DNA of 38,740 bases from a virus: positions 1 to 38,740 of IMG/VR virus record IMGVR_UViG_3300042555_003139. One strand, 5' to 3'. Shown one piece after another: positions 1-8,500 of this stretch. Each line of letters starts with the position of its first letter. Positions within the stretch are counted from its first letter, which is position 1. The translations under genes were made by a program, and so were the position numbers. Below the pieces are notes generated by a model. That model had not been told where the DNA came from. It made no database searches and worked only from the letters and a program-made list of their open reading frames with translations.

Positions 1-116
1 TCAGCAAAAGTGAATTCTCTTTGCTTACGAAAGATATCGTCGAAGTTATTTCTGAACGCTTCGCCGTCTACGTGACGGGGAAGATCTCCTTTTCCTGCTC
101 CAGATCCAAAACTCAT
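1..116 (-). CDS. Small conserved phage protein, partial (C-terminus outside window)
   Basis: The frame starts with ATG at 116 and stays open to the window edge, giving 38 residues beginning MSFGSGAGKGDLPRHVDGEAF. The Gly/Lys-rich N-terminus, the short 'PR.VDGEAFRNNFDDIF' stretch and the following basic segment resemble a small protein of unknown function that I recall from many tailed phages. No catalytic motif is visible. It lies about 60 nt downstream of the 98-residue gene on the same strand. Function unknown; the assignment to a family is from memory. Confidence 0.6.
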   Translation of the reverse strand, partial: MSFGSGAGKGDLPRHVDGEAFRNNFDDIFRKQREFTFA

Positions 117-176
117 AACGAGGATGGGCTTAACCGATTAACGAAAACTTTGCAAGAAAAAAAAATTTAAACTCAT

Positions 177-473
177 TTACCACAGATGTTTACAGGCCCA
201 GTATCTGGCTGTTGTCTTGTCTTTGGCGGTCTGGCAATTATGGCGCGCCCTGAAATTTGAGCGTCGTTTGGGGTCCTTGTGCTGAGTAAAATCCTCGTAT
301 CCACGCGCGCCGAACGAGACTTTTCTGACCTTATCGCCTTGCTTTCCGAGCACAACAAACTTTTTCTCGGAGTCCTTTGGGGCGCGCTTTGGCTTATTAA
401 AGCCAGCGAACAACTCGCCGCGGAACTGGATCTTCCCAGACGGCAGTCTTTTAAAGTGTTTTGGCGTGGCCAT
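177..473 (-). CDS. Small basic phage protein, DUF5754-like
   Basis: 98 residues starting MATPKHFKRLPSGK. The C-terminal half contains FGARGYEDFTQHKDPKRR followed by a basic RARHNC segment and ends in KHLW. I recall this pattern from a small viral/phage family of unknown function (DUF5754); that is memory, not a search result. The protein is strongly basic, so nucleic-acid binding is possible. A TTG at 509 would add 12 residues, but ATG at 473 is preferred because a good promoter (TTGACC-17-TATACT) ends only 7 nt before it, and the TTG would be part of the -35 box. There is no Shine-Dalgarno motif, so a leaderless mRNA is likely. Confidence 0.8.
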   Translation of the reverse strand: MATPKHFKRLPSGKIQFRGELFAGFNKPKRAPKDSEKKFVVLGKQGDKVRKVSFGARGYEDFTQHKDPKRRSNFRARHNCQTAKDKTTARYWACKHLW

Positions 474-480
474 AATCTTG

Positions 481-509
481 AGTATATACTTTGTATTGAC
501 AAGGGTCAA
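481..509 (-). promoter_or_regulatory. Sigma70-type promoter abutting a start codon
   Basis: On the minus strand TTGACC (509-504) is followed by a 17-nt spacer and TATACT (486-481). The ATG of the 98-residue gene begins 7 nt after the -10 box, so the predicted transcription start falls at or within a base or two of the start codon. Confidence 0.7.
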
Positions 510-513
510 TAGA

Positions 514-1101
514 TTAGTCTTGGTCCTCGTCTGCCAACTCTGCCTCGACCGTAACCTGTTCTGCCTTAACGCCTTTTGTAAGAACGTTCAGGTTAATTGC
601 CAAGCCGCCCGACCCAGCGCCCTTTGCGTTAAGGCCCATATTGGTGCGGAGGATCTCGTTAAGCGTGGCCAAGTCCCGCATATTCTTAACGGCCGGAGGC
701 ATTGCCGCTGTGGTCTTAAGAATGTTCAGACCCAACGCGACCATAATCGCTTGGTACCGGTCCGCGGTATCACCGGGCCTCTGCAGAGCCGCTTCAATAG
801 CACCCATAATCTGCTCGGCGTTCATTAGCCTCTCGGTCGGAGTAAGCGTTTCCTCGACGCTCGGCAGTACGGCCGGGTTGGCTGGCTGCTCCTCGACCTG
901 ACCCAAAGCACCGCCGTGCGTAACGCCGTTCTGTTTGACCCAGCGGCGGATTGTGGTCGCGTCAACGCCGATATTCCTTGCGATGTCAGGGACCGCGTGT
1001 CCCTTGGCGTATAGGTCCAAAGCCTTTTGACGCACAATTGGTGGCTGAACGCGGCCCTTGCTGGGATTGCTGCTAAGCTTTGGGTCTTCTTTTGCTTTCA
1101 T
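514..1101 (-). CDS. Helix-turn-helix protein, probable terminase small subunit
   Basis: 195 residues. Residues about 22-60 (VRQKALDLYAKGHAVPDIAR, then IGVDATTIRRWVKQNGV) form a clear helix-turn-helix of the kind seen in terminase small subunits and transposase N-termini. The middle part (ATADRYQAIMVALGLNIL-like, about 105-150) is predicted helical and could be the oligomerisation domain; the C-terminus is acidic (AELADEDQD). A small terminase recognises the packaging site and loads the large subunit. Its place, one gene from the large subunit, supports this, but it is on the opposite strand and separated by a 74-residue gene. It could instead be a transcription regulator. Confidence 0.65.
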   Translation of the reverse strand: MKAKEDPKLSSNPSKGRVQPPIVRQKALDLYAKGHAVPDIARNIGVDATTIRRWVKQNGVTHGGALGQVEEQPANPAVLPSVEETLTPTERLMNAEQIMGAIEAALQRPGDTADRYQAIMVALGLNILKTTAAMPPAVKNMRDLATLNEILRTNMGLNAKGAGSGGLAINLNVLTKGVKAEQVTVEAELADEDQD

Positions 1102-1121
1102 GGATTTGATGCATAATGCCT

Positions 1122-1346
1122 TTACGCGAGCGGGTCGTAGCCCTCGAATACATACGCGTAGGCGTGGCTTTCAAGCCAGTCTGGAATAGATATACGCACA
1201 ACCAAGCGGTCAAACAGAATCTCGGCTCTGTCTGGAAATTCGGCTGCGATTTCGCGTAGCTCATCGTATTCGCTTTGATTCGCTACAAGATGTTCTATGA
1301 AGTGCGTTTCCACAACGCTGTTATTACAAACATAAATTACTTGCAT
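1122..1346 (-). CDS. Hypothetical protein (74 aa)
   Basis: Starts at ATG 1346 (MQVIYVCNNSVVETHFIEHL) and ends GYDPLA. Acidic and predicted mixed alpha/beta; no recognised motif. It is divergent from the terminase large subunit gene, with only 31 nt between the two start codons, and lies 20 nt before the helix-turn-helix gene, so it is probably the first gene of that leftward unit. The frame continues open upstream into the terminase gene, but ATG 1346 avoids overlap with the terminase start. Function unknown. Confidence 0.65.
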   Translation of the reverse strand: MQVIYVCNNSVVETHFIEHLVANQSEYDELREIAAEFPDRAEILFDRLVVRISIPDWLESHAYAYVFEGYDPLA

Positions 1347-1377
1347 TTGCAAGAAATATTTGGTTTGTTCTTTGGCG

Positions 1378-3156
1378 ATGGCTAAGACCCACAAATACGA
1401 CGCGCTGCTATTGCCTGACGGAAGTTGGGACGTTGCTGGTATTGCGGCCCCTGTGTGCAACGAGCTCAGCGCGTTATTGTTTGCTTTTGCCGAGCACACA
1501 GTACCCGCGGCCAGAGAACATATTTTTTGGTGTATTGCTGACATACTTTGGAACGGCCCTGAGCGGCCGCAGCCGTTGTTCGCGCGGCACCCGTGGGCCG
1601 AGCAAATGATCCATGCAGCGAGCAGGGAAAAATATTTGGCTATTGGTGGAGCCGCTTCTAGCGGTAAGTCCTACACAATGGCTGGCTGGGCCATTGTTAA
1701 CTGGCTTGCCGCGCCAGACAGAACCTTGATTCTTGTAACCAGTACCACTCTACGGGAAGCGCGCAAGCGGATCTGGGGCGCTGTTATTACTTTGCTGACC
1801 GCGGTTCCGGGGCTGCCAATCAAGATTCGGGATTCAATTGGAAGCGCCAACTATATTGACGCTAACGGTGTTATTTATGACCGCGCAGGGCTGAGCCTTA
1901 TTGCCGCCGAAAAGAGCAGAACACGCGAAGCGACCGGCAAACTAATCGGTATTAAACAAGAGCGTGTTATGCTGGTAGCAGACGAGCTTAGCGAGCTTAG
2001 CCACAGTATTATTCAGACCAGCCTTAGTAACCTTAGCAGTAACCCTAATCTCAGGGTTGTCGCTATGAGCAACCCGTGCAGTCGTTTCGATGCGTTTGGA
2101 GACTGGTCGGAGCCCAGCAAGGGTTGGGACTCTGTGGTCTCCGAAATCGAGTACAGCTGGAGGACAAAATACAATGGGCTGTACCTACGGTTCGACGCCG
2201 AGCAAAGCCCTAACATTCTTGCTGGTGAAGATATCTATCCGTGGCTCCCAACCCAGCAGCGCATGGACGAGGCCAAGGCAAACTTGGGCGAGAACAGCCG
2301 CGGCTTTATGCGCATGTACCGCGCTATATTCTTCGACAGCGACGAGGCCGAGGGCGTTTACGGGGAGAGCGAACTCACGCGCGGTGGGGCCCTGCAGAGA
2401 ACCACCTTGCGTGACTCTATTAAGCTTGCGGCGCTGGACCCCGCGTTCACCAACGGCGGTGACCGAACCATGCTCCGGTTCGGTGAGCTGGGCTACGATG
2501 AGCGAGGCCAGTATGTTCTCCAGTTCACGGACTCCGTGCTGTTGTTCGAGGACGAAACAAATAAGTCAATTCCGCGGACGCACCAGATTGTTAAGCAGCT
2601 CAAAAGTGTTTGCCAGCAGCGAAACATTTTACCAGAAAATGTGGCTATTGATGCTACCGGCGCGGGCGCTCCGTTTTGCGACGTGGTGGCCAGCGAGTGG
2701 AGCCCTGAGATTCTAAGGGTGGTGTTTGCGGGCAAGGCCACAGACCGCCGGGTCAGCATGAGCAACGCCACCAGCTGCTATGACCTGTACGCAAACCGCG
2801 TTACCGAGATCTGGTTTGCGGGCAAGGAGCTAGTTCGTTGTGGCCAGCTTAGGGGGGTGGACGCTGAGCTCGCCAAGGAAATGACCGCGCGTCAGTACGA
2901 GACAATTAAGGGCGGCGAAGGTTTAAGAATGCGGGTAGAGGGAAAACCGGACTTCCGTAAACGAACCGGGTATTCCCCCGACAACGCGGACGCCGCATTT
3001 TTGCTTGTGGATCTGGCGCGTAATAGGCACGGCCTGATCGCGCTGGAGTTGGCTTTAAACCCGCAAGACGGGCAGCCAGTTCAGCGGCAAATAAACTTCA
3101 AGGACTTGCAGGTTGAAGCACGCACCGCGCACAGTATGCTGCTAGAATTTACCTAG
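1378..3156 (+). CDS. terL: Terminase large subunit
   Basis: 592 residues from ATG 1378. It is the packaging motor: an N-terminal ATPase pumps DNA into the prohead and a C-terminal RNase H-fold nuclease cuts the concatemer. Walker A is at residues 91-98 (GAASSGKS) and Walker B at about 198-203 (MLVADE, D202 E203). Nuclease acidic residues lie in DPAF (D354), AIDATGAG (D425) and SPDNADAAF (D535, D538). The length is typical of the family. An in-frame TTG at 1360 would add six residues; ATG 1378 is preferred. No Shine-Dalgarno motif precedes either. The 74-residue gene diverges from it 31 nt upstream. Confidence 0.96.
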   Translation: MAKTHKYDALLLPDGSWDVAGIAAPVCNELSALLFAFAEHTVPAAREHIFWCIADILWNGPERPQPLFARHPWAEQMIHAASREKYLAIGGAASSGKSYTMAGWAIVNWLAAPDRTLILVTSTTLREARKRIWGAVITLLTAVPGLPIKIRDSIGSANYIDANGVIYDRAGLSLIAAEKSRTREATGKLIGIKQERVMLVADELSELSHSIIQTSLSNLSSNPNLRVVAMSNPCSRFDAFGDWSEPSKGWDSVVSEIEYSWRTKYNGLYLRFDAEQSPNILAGEDIYPWLPTQQRMDEAKANLGENSRGFMRMYRAIFFDSDEAEGVYGESELTRGGALQRTTLRDSIKLAALDPAFTNGGDRTMLRFGELGYDERGQYVLQFTDSVLLFEDETNKSIPRTHQIVKQLKSVCQQRNILPENVAIDATGAGAPFCDVVASEWSPEILRVVFAGKATDRRVSMSNATSCYDLYANRVTEIWFAGKELVRCGQLRGVDAELAKEMTARQYETIKGGEGLRMRVEGKPDFRKRTGYSPDNADAAFLLVDLARNRHGLIALELALNPQDGQPVQRQINFKDLQVEARTAHSMLLEFT

Positions 3157-3168
3157 TTTATTTTTTCC

Positions 3169-3197
3169 TTGCCTATTTTTAAATAGTCTAGTACATT
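3169..3197 (+). promoter_or_regulatory. Promoter-like sequence abutting the 166-residue gene
   Basis: TTGCCT (3169-3174), 17-nt spacer, TACATT (3192-3197), then 7 nt to ATG 3205. It has the same geometry as the promoter at 481-509. It would yield a leaderless mRNA for the three proteins that follow the terminase. Confidence 0.5.
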
Positions 3198-3204
3198 TCG
3201 CATT

Positions 3205-3705
3205 ATGTCTTTACTCCGCAAAGCAAGCACACCAATCGCTCCAGAAAGCGCAAGACTGCTCCGGGAAGCTAGGCGCGCTAGACGCCAAGGCTTTTCTAAA
3301 GTAGCTGATGCATTGGCTATGCAAAGCTTTGAACAAAAAAGTAAGGAGCCTACTATTTGGCGAAGCGGTGAAAGACAAGCTATGGCAGATCTTAAGCAAG
3401 GTCTGGCGCAGGCCGAGTTCAAAAAAGCTCAAGAAAATGCAACTCAGCAAATTGCTGGGCGACAAGTCCTTGCCGATCAAATTAAACAAAAAGCCGCTCG
3501 CGGTGACGAAGATACCTTTGACTACGCGAGTCAGGAGGCTCCTAAATATGGAGTAACCGCTGGAGCCTTGGCGGACTTTTTCCAGCGCAATAAACTAAAT
3601 TACGGACGCCCAACTGCTAAAGTTGAAGGAGCATCTGGGGTGCAAGGAGCCGGGGGCCTTAAAAGAGCTATTGATTTGCCGGGCGCAAAAAGGCAGTATA
3701 ACTAA
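3205..3705 (+). CDS. Hypothetical virion-associated protein (166 aa)
   Basis: Rich in Ala, Gln, Lys and Arg, with long predicted helices (residues about 15-110) and a Gly-rich tail ending KRQYN. No recognised domain. It is the first of three helical/disordered proteins placed between the terminase and the giant polyvalent gene, all rightward. In podoviruses such a position just before a very large protein often holds internal virion or ejection proteins; that role is an inference from position and composition. ATG 3205 follows a promoter-like sequence by 7 nt. Confidence 0.7.
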   Translation: MSLLRKASTPIAPESARLLREARRARRQGFSKVADALAMQSFEQKSKEPTIWRSGERQAMADLKQGLAQAEFKKAQENATQQIAGRQVLADQIKQKAARGDEDTFDYASQEAPKYGVTAGALADFFQRNKLNYGRPTAKVEGASGVQGAGGLKRAIDLPGAKRQYN

Positions 3706-3724
3706 TACTAAACAATCTTAAGTC

Positions 3725-4477
3725 ATGGCTGAAACAGAAGAGGAAAAAAAGAAGCGCTTAGCCGACGAGGCGTCTAGGAAACAAGTGTTGCCCGCACCAA
3801 ACCCCGCGGAAGTAAAAAGTAAACTGCCAAACGCAACTGTAGGCGAGCAAACAAGAGGAGCTGGCGGAGTGCGGCTTGACCAGCAAATCGCTCCTGCCGG
3901 TAAAGAACTAATCGGGATGCGGTCAGGAGTGCCCATTTATGCCGACGCTAATGATGTTTATGGCGGCGGCGCTCCAGCCAGTCCCGTACCGCAACCCGCG
4001 GCTGCCCCGGCGGCTGCAACACCAACGACTTCAACCGCGCCGAGTCAAAGCTTGCAGCAAATGCGGGACACATACCAGACTAGCCAAACAGCTACGGCTA
4101 CTCGCGCGCAACAAGCCCCGCGAACAAACCCATACGAACCAGTTAACCGTGGGGGTTTCTTCAGCAAAGAATACGCACAACAATTTAAAGCCGCGCAGGC
4201 AGCCGCAAACCAGCGGGCCATTGACCGTATTGGCGCGCCGCGCCAAGATCTCCCCACCAGCACCACAACAACAAGCAATGCCGCGGCGTCCGCGCTTAGA
4301 AACGCAGCGGCGCAGCCACGCGTAGCCACGGCCGAACAAGTTCGTGCGGCGGGGTTCGGCCCTAAGGAAACTGATCGACTTTTGTTTACTGAAAATTTGA
4401 CGCCAGAGGACCTCGAATCATACGGGCGAACAGCCGCGAATAAGCGTCTTAGGGATAGAAGCATCAAGAACTACTAA
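3725..4477 (+). CDS. Hypothetical Ala/Pro/Gln-rich protein (250 aa)
   Basis: Begins with a highly charged segment (MAETEEEKKKRLADEASRK), then a long low-complexity centre rich in Ala, Pro, Thr and Gln (residues about 80-140) that looks disordered, then a basic C-terminus. No enzymatic motif. It overlaps the next gene by one base (TAATG at 4475-4479), so the two are probably translationally coupled. The context suggests an internal or ejection protein, unproven. Confidence 0.7.
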   Translation: MAETEEEKKKRLADEASRKQVLPAPNPAEVKSKLPNATVGEQTRGAGGVRLDQQIAPAGKELIGMRSGVPIYADANDVYGGGAPASPVPQPAAAPAAATPTTSTAPSQSLQQMRDTYQTSQTATATRAQQAPRTNPYEPVNRGGFFSKEYAQQFKAAQAAANQRAIDRIGAPRQDLPTSTTTTSNAAASALRNAAAQPRVATAEQVRAAGFGPKETDRLLFTENLTPEDLESYGRTAANKRLRDRSIKNY

Positions 4478-5463
4478 TGGCTGAAAAAGATATGCCTTCT
4501 TTTGCGGTGGACGCGGACATTACTCCGCTGCAGGGCCGTTACTTTCAGAACGTGCAGAGCCGCATTTCTGATCCTCGTCTGCGCACCCAAGCGTATGGGC
4601 TTATTAAACAAACGTTTGGGGGCATTCAACAGGCGCGCGATATACAGCGGGCCCGGCAGCAGGAAGAAGAAGACCGCGCGCTGAACATGGACGTGCGCCG
4701 CGCCCAGCTTGAGCAAGGTAAACTCGAGCTTGGTTTGGCCCGCGAAAAGTTCAGGAGACAACAAGAGTCGGCGGCAACTGGGGCTAGTATTTATGCTGAA
4801 CTTGATCGTTTTGCAAAAGATCCCAACCTTACACCAGACGAGAAGGCTAAGGGGATTTACGGTGTTGCGGCACAAAATCCTGATTTCTTTACAGACAATC
4901 CGGCCGCAACAAACAGACTTAACTTTACGTTGGGTGCGGCTGGCCTAGGTAAAGGCAAAGCGTCTACCGCAATGACCCCCGCAAAAGAAGCTTCGTCGGC
5001 CCAGAGACTTATGGAGTCCGGGACAAGCATAGCGTCTCTTGCTGCTATGGGCTATAATGTAGATAATCCTGCCATTAAAGATATGTTCAATAAGATGCAG
5101 GCGGATCAAACAGCCAAGCTTGCAAAAGAAACCATTAAGCCTTACGAGGACGCTATTAAGTCTCTTAATACCGCTGATGCGAGTGAAGCTGGGGACATTA
5201 ATTGGGGCGATGTTGACGCAGGTTTGCGCGCCTTGGATGAACTGGGCTTGGTTGACGATAAGACCAAAAAAGATCTGGAAGGTGTTGGTGTCCGAACCTT
5301 TAACCCGGACGCTAAACTTCCTAAGTACAATGCTGACGAATTTGTCAAGCTAAGGAAAAAAGCTTTCAGCATTATTAATTCTACAATTAATAAAGCGGGC
5401 GTAGGGGGCGCAGCACCAGCCCAGACGAGCCCCGGGATTAATGTAAATTCATTGACCCAGTAA
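4477..5463 (+). CDS. Hypothetical coiled-coil protein, possible internal virion protein (328 aa)
   Basis: Residues about 45-100 are a charged Gln/Arg/Glu-rich coiled coil (RDIQRARQQEEEDRALNMD onwards). The rest is helical with an Ala/Gly-rich stretch near 150-165. Start ATG 4477 overlaps the stop of the preceding gene. It lies 53 nt before the giant gene. Its composition and place match internal/ejection proteins of podoviruses, but I see no decisive motif. Confidence 0.7.
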   Translation: MAEKDMPSFAVDADITPLQGRYFQNVQSRISDPRLRTQAYGLIKQTFGGIQQARDIQRARQQEEEDRALNMDVRRAQLEQGKLELGLAREKFRRQQESAATGASIYAELDRFAKDPNLTPDEKAKGIYGVAAQNPDFFTDNPAATNRLNFTLGAAGLGKGKASTAMTPAKEASSAQRLMESGTSIASLAAMGYNVDNPAIKDMFNKMQADQTAKLAKETIKPYEDAIKSLNTADASEAGDINWGDVDAGLRALDELGLVDDKTKKDLEGVGVRTFNPDAKLPKYNADEFVKLRKKAFSIINSTINKAGVGGAAPAQTSPGINVNSLTQ

Positions 5464-5473
5464 AACTTTGGTC

Positions 5474-5503
5474 TTGACTAGCTAGACCTTTGCGTAGTAG
5501 TGT
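5474..5503 (+). promoter_or_regulatory. Promoter-like sequence before the giant gene
   Basis: TTGACT (5474-5479), 18-nt spacer, TAGTGT (5498-5503), then 13 nt to ATG 5517. The same -10 hexamer TAGTGT is found at 26604-26609 and 35376-35381. It would give a leader of only a few bases. Confidence 0.4.
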
Positions 5504-5516
5504 GTGACTCTACGCT

Positions 5517-8500
5517 ATGCCGCAGATTACTAAAGACCCTCTGGGAAACGATGTTGAAGTTCTTAGTCTGACCGAGTGGTCGGATAAAAATCAAAAGGAA
5601 CTCAGTGAAGACACGCTTAACCAGTACGCTGGATACGCTACGGGTCAACTACTTCGGAGCGGCCAGAAGCCAGACGAGTTTCAAAATAGTCTGTATAGCG
5701 GGCTCTTTAACAAGGGCGTGCAAGCGGGTGTTTTCCAGCCGCAAGACGAGCAGCAAAAAACTCAATTGTTTGAGAGCTTCGCCAATAAGTCTTTTGTTGA
5801 CGACGCGTCTGACCTTGACTTGGTTAGCAAGAGTCTATTGAACACGGACCCAGAGCAAGCGGCGCGTGTTGCTGATGTTTACCAACGAGTTAAGTCCGGC
5901 CAACCAGACCCTAATCTGGAGCTAGACTTGGAAGACGTTAGGAAGAATATCGCTACGCCAGACGTAATTCAACAAGCCCGTATTGGTTATGCCAAAGAGC
6001 GCGGGCTAGGCTTTATTGACTATCCAACTGGTGAGCCCAGCAAACGGGACGTTTGGATTAACACCCAAGCGATCCCAGACCGCAAGGCCGTATATGATAC
6101 TTTGGATCTGGCACAGGGTATTGTTGACCCACGTTCAGCAGCGCTGGCCGAGGAATGGATTAAAACAGACGAAGGGCGTACAACCAATCGGTGGGGGCAG
6201 CGCACAAATTCTGAGATTCAAAGCCTTCTTCAAGAGCGTTTGACTCAAGCCGATCCAGAGTCTGGGTTCCAGCAGAACATGGCCAGCGCCGTTGAATACG
6301 CCAGCGAATCCGCTAAAGAATACGGGATTGGTGCAGACGTAACCGCCAAGGCCCCAACTGATGAAGTCGCCGGAACTAAACAAGTTATTGCGACTCCGGC
6401 TGGGGCGGTTTACGCAGAAGGCACCGCACAAAGAGTGGCGAGCAACCGAGTAGCTGATACCGCTATTCGTTCCGCATATCGTAATCTCAAGGAAACCGAT
6501 CCCAATAATGCGCTTGTATCAGAGTATAGTGAAGATCAATTCTTGAACGCCGCACGAGATTTTGTGCGCCAGAGAATTACTACTCCTACAAACCAAGACG
6601 ATCCCACAAAAAATTTCGTTACTCTTACAGACGGCACTCGTGCACCCTTGGCTAGCGCGGCGTTGCTGCCAAAAGAAAAGTTTGCGCAGGCCATGGATAC
6701 TCTTGGTCTGGACGAGAAAGAAAAAGCTGCGGCGGCGAGTCTACGTACCAGTTGGATTTCGGCAAACCTTACACCGATTAGGGACGCGCTGTTTGATTTT
6801 GAAGGTGACAAGTTTCTAGAATTTACTCAGAAAAATGTAGATAAATACAGTGGTACTGTTGAACTAACAGAAGCCTATTTGGATCAAATGGAGCCCAGCG
6901 CACGAAAGACATTTGGTGCGAAAACACAGGGAGTTCTTAGGTCTATTCCTAATTCACTTTCAGCCATTGTCCAAGCAGTGGGTGGTGGTGCGTCTAATGC
7001 GATTAACTGGGAAGGTGGTCAAAAAGCTTTCGCTGACTGGGCAGAAGCCGATGCCATGCAAGAACAACGCCGCGGAACTTATGTCAATCTTTATGGCGGA
7101 GAACTGGGGCTCGGCTACACCATAGCCAGCCAAGCGGCCCCATTGCTGGCGGATATCGCTATTAGTAAAGGCGCAGGAACACTAGCTAAGTCTGTGGCTA
7201 AGCCTGTAGTTGGCACAGCCATTCGTACCACGGAAGGTCTAATGGGCCAGACCGCAAAAACATTTATTGGTAATGCGCTTAAACCAGAAACTAAAAGCGT
7301 AGTCGGCAATTATCTTAAAAAGTTTACCGTGGCCGGGGCTGAGAAAAGTCCAGCTCAAGTATTGCGCGCGGTGCGCCGAGACTTGGAAGAAAAGTTTGTG
7401 GTGGGAACTGCAACAGCTACACAAATTGGTACAAGCTTTACGCGCAGCGCGCAGCAATCATGGACTAATACTACCATGGAGATGCGGCAGGCTAAAAATC
7501 CAGACGGAACGCCCAAGTATACCGAAGAAGAAATTAATGACGCGGCCACTACAAACGCACTGTACAGCGGAGCTATTACCGCTTTGGTAGAGCGCGGATT
7601 TGGTAAGGTATTTGGTGAGGGTGCTGACGTCACAGCAATTGGAACTGCAAACCTTCGTCAAATTAAAAGCTATAGCAATCGCCTAACCAACGCGTTGGAA
7701 CGAGGAGGTTTTGGAGGCCCAGAACTTTTCGACACACTTAAACAAGTTAGTCGCGAAGTAGTTAACGAGGGTTGGGGCGACGCGGTAAAACAAATCCCAG
7801 CGGAAGCATTGGAAGAATTTACTGATGAGTTTACCCAGAACGTTGTTCAAAACCTTTTGAACGACGAGCAAATTAACTTTAAGCAGGCGTTCACGCAAGG
7901 ACTGCAAGCGGCTGTTGTTGGTGGTGTATATGGTGGTGCGCTTGGCACAACCAATAAGATTGGTCTTAGACAAGCCGATATTGCGCGTGACACATTTGCA
8001 GGCACCGCGCAGTCAATTGAGCGGGACCTAATGGACCGCACGGTGGCCAAGCTGCAAGAGTCCGGCGGCAACCCGCAAACAATCGCGGCGCTTCAGGACC
8101 GCATGCGCGTAGCACAACGACGCGGACAAGCGATCAGCCAAAACATTCCGGTGCGCGCGGCCAAGCAAGAAATTATCGACAGGCTTGACGCGACTAGCGA
8201 GGAGCCATTTGAAATTCCTACAGCCCCTGCTGAACCCCTTGCTACTAAAGCTCCAGCGTCTGTAACAAGCTTGGCCAAACAATTGGCCAAAGAGCTGGCC
8301 GTTAACGAGGAAGAACTTAGTTCGGTTCAGCCAAGCGGTACCGATAAACAAGGTGCCCCACAAATTACACCGAACGATGTGCGTGCTTTTGTTAATCGGC
8401 GCACCGAACAAATGGGTCTGGACCTTAATAGCTTCTTGCCGGGCCCGGACATTACTGCCCCCGAGGGAGGCTTCCAACTTGTCGGAGACGAACAAGCGGA

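Noticed and set aside
2090-2716. 208-residue frame inside the terminase gene
   Set aside because: Overlaps the nuclease domain of a well-supported gene in another frame, and the Ser/Arg/Thr-rich product has no motif.
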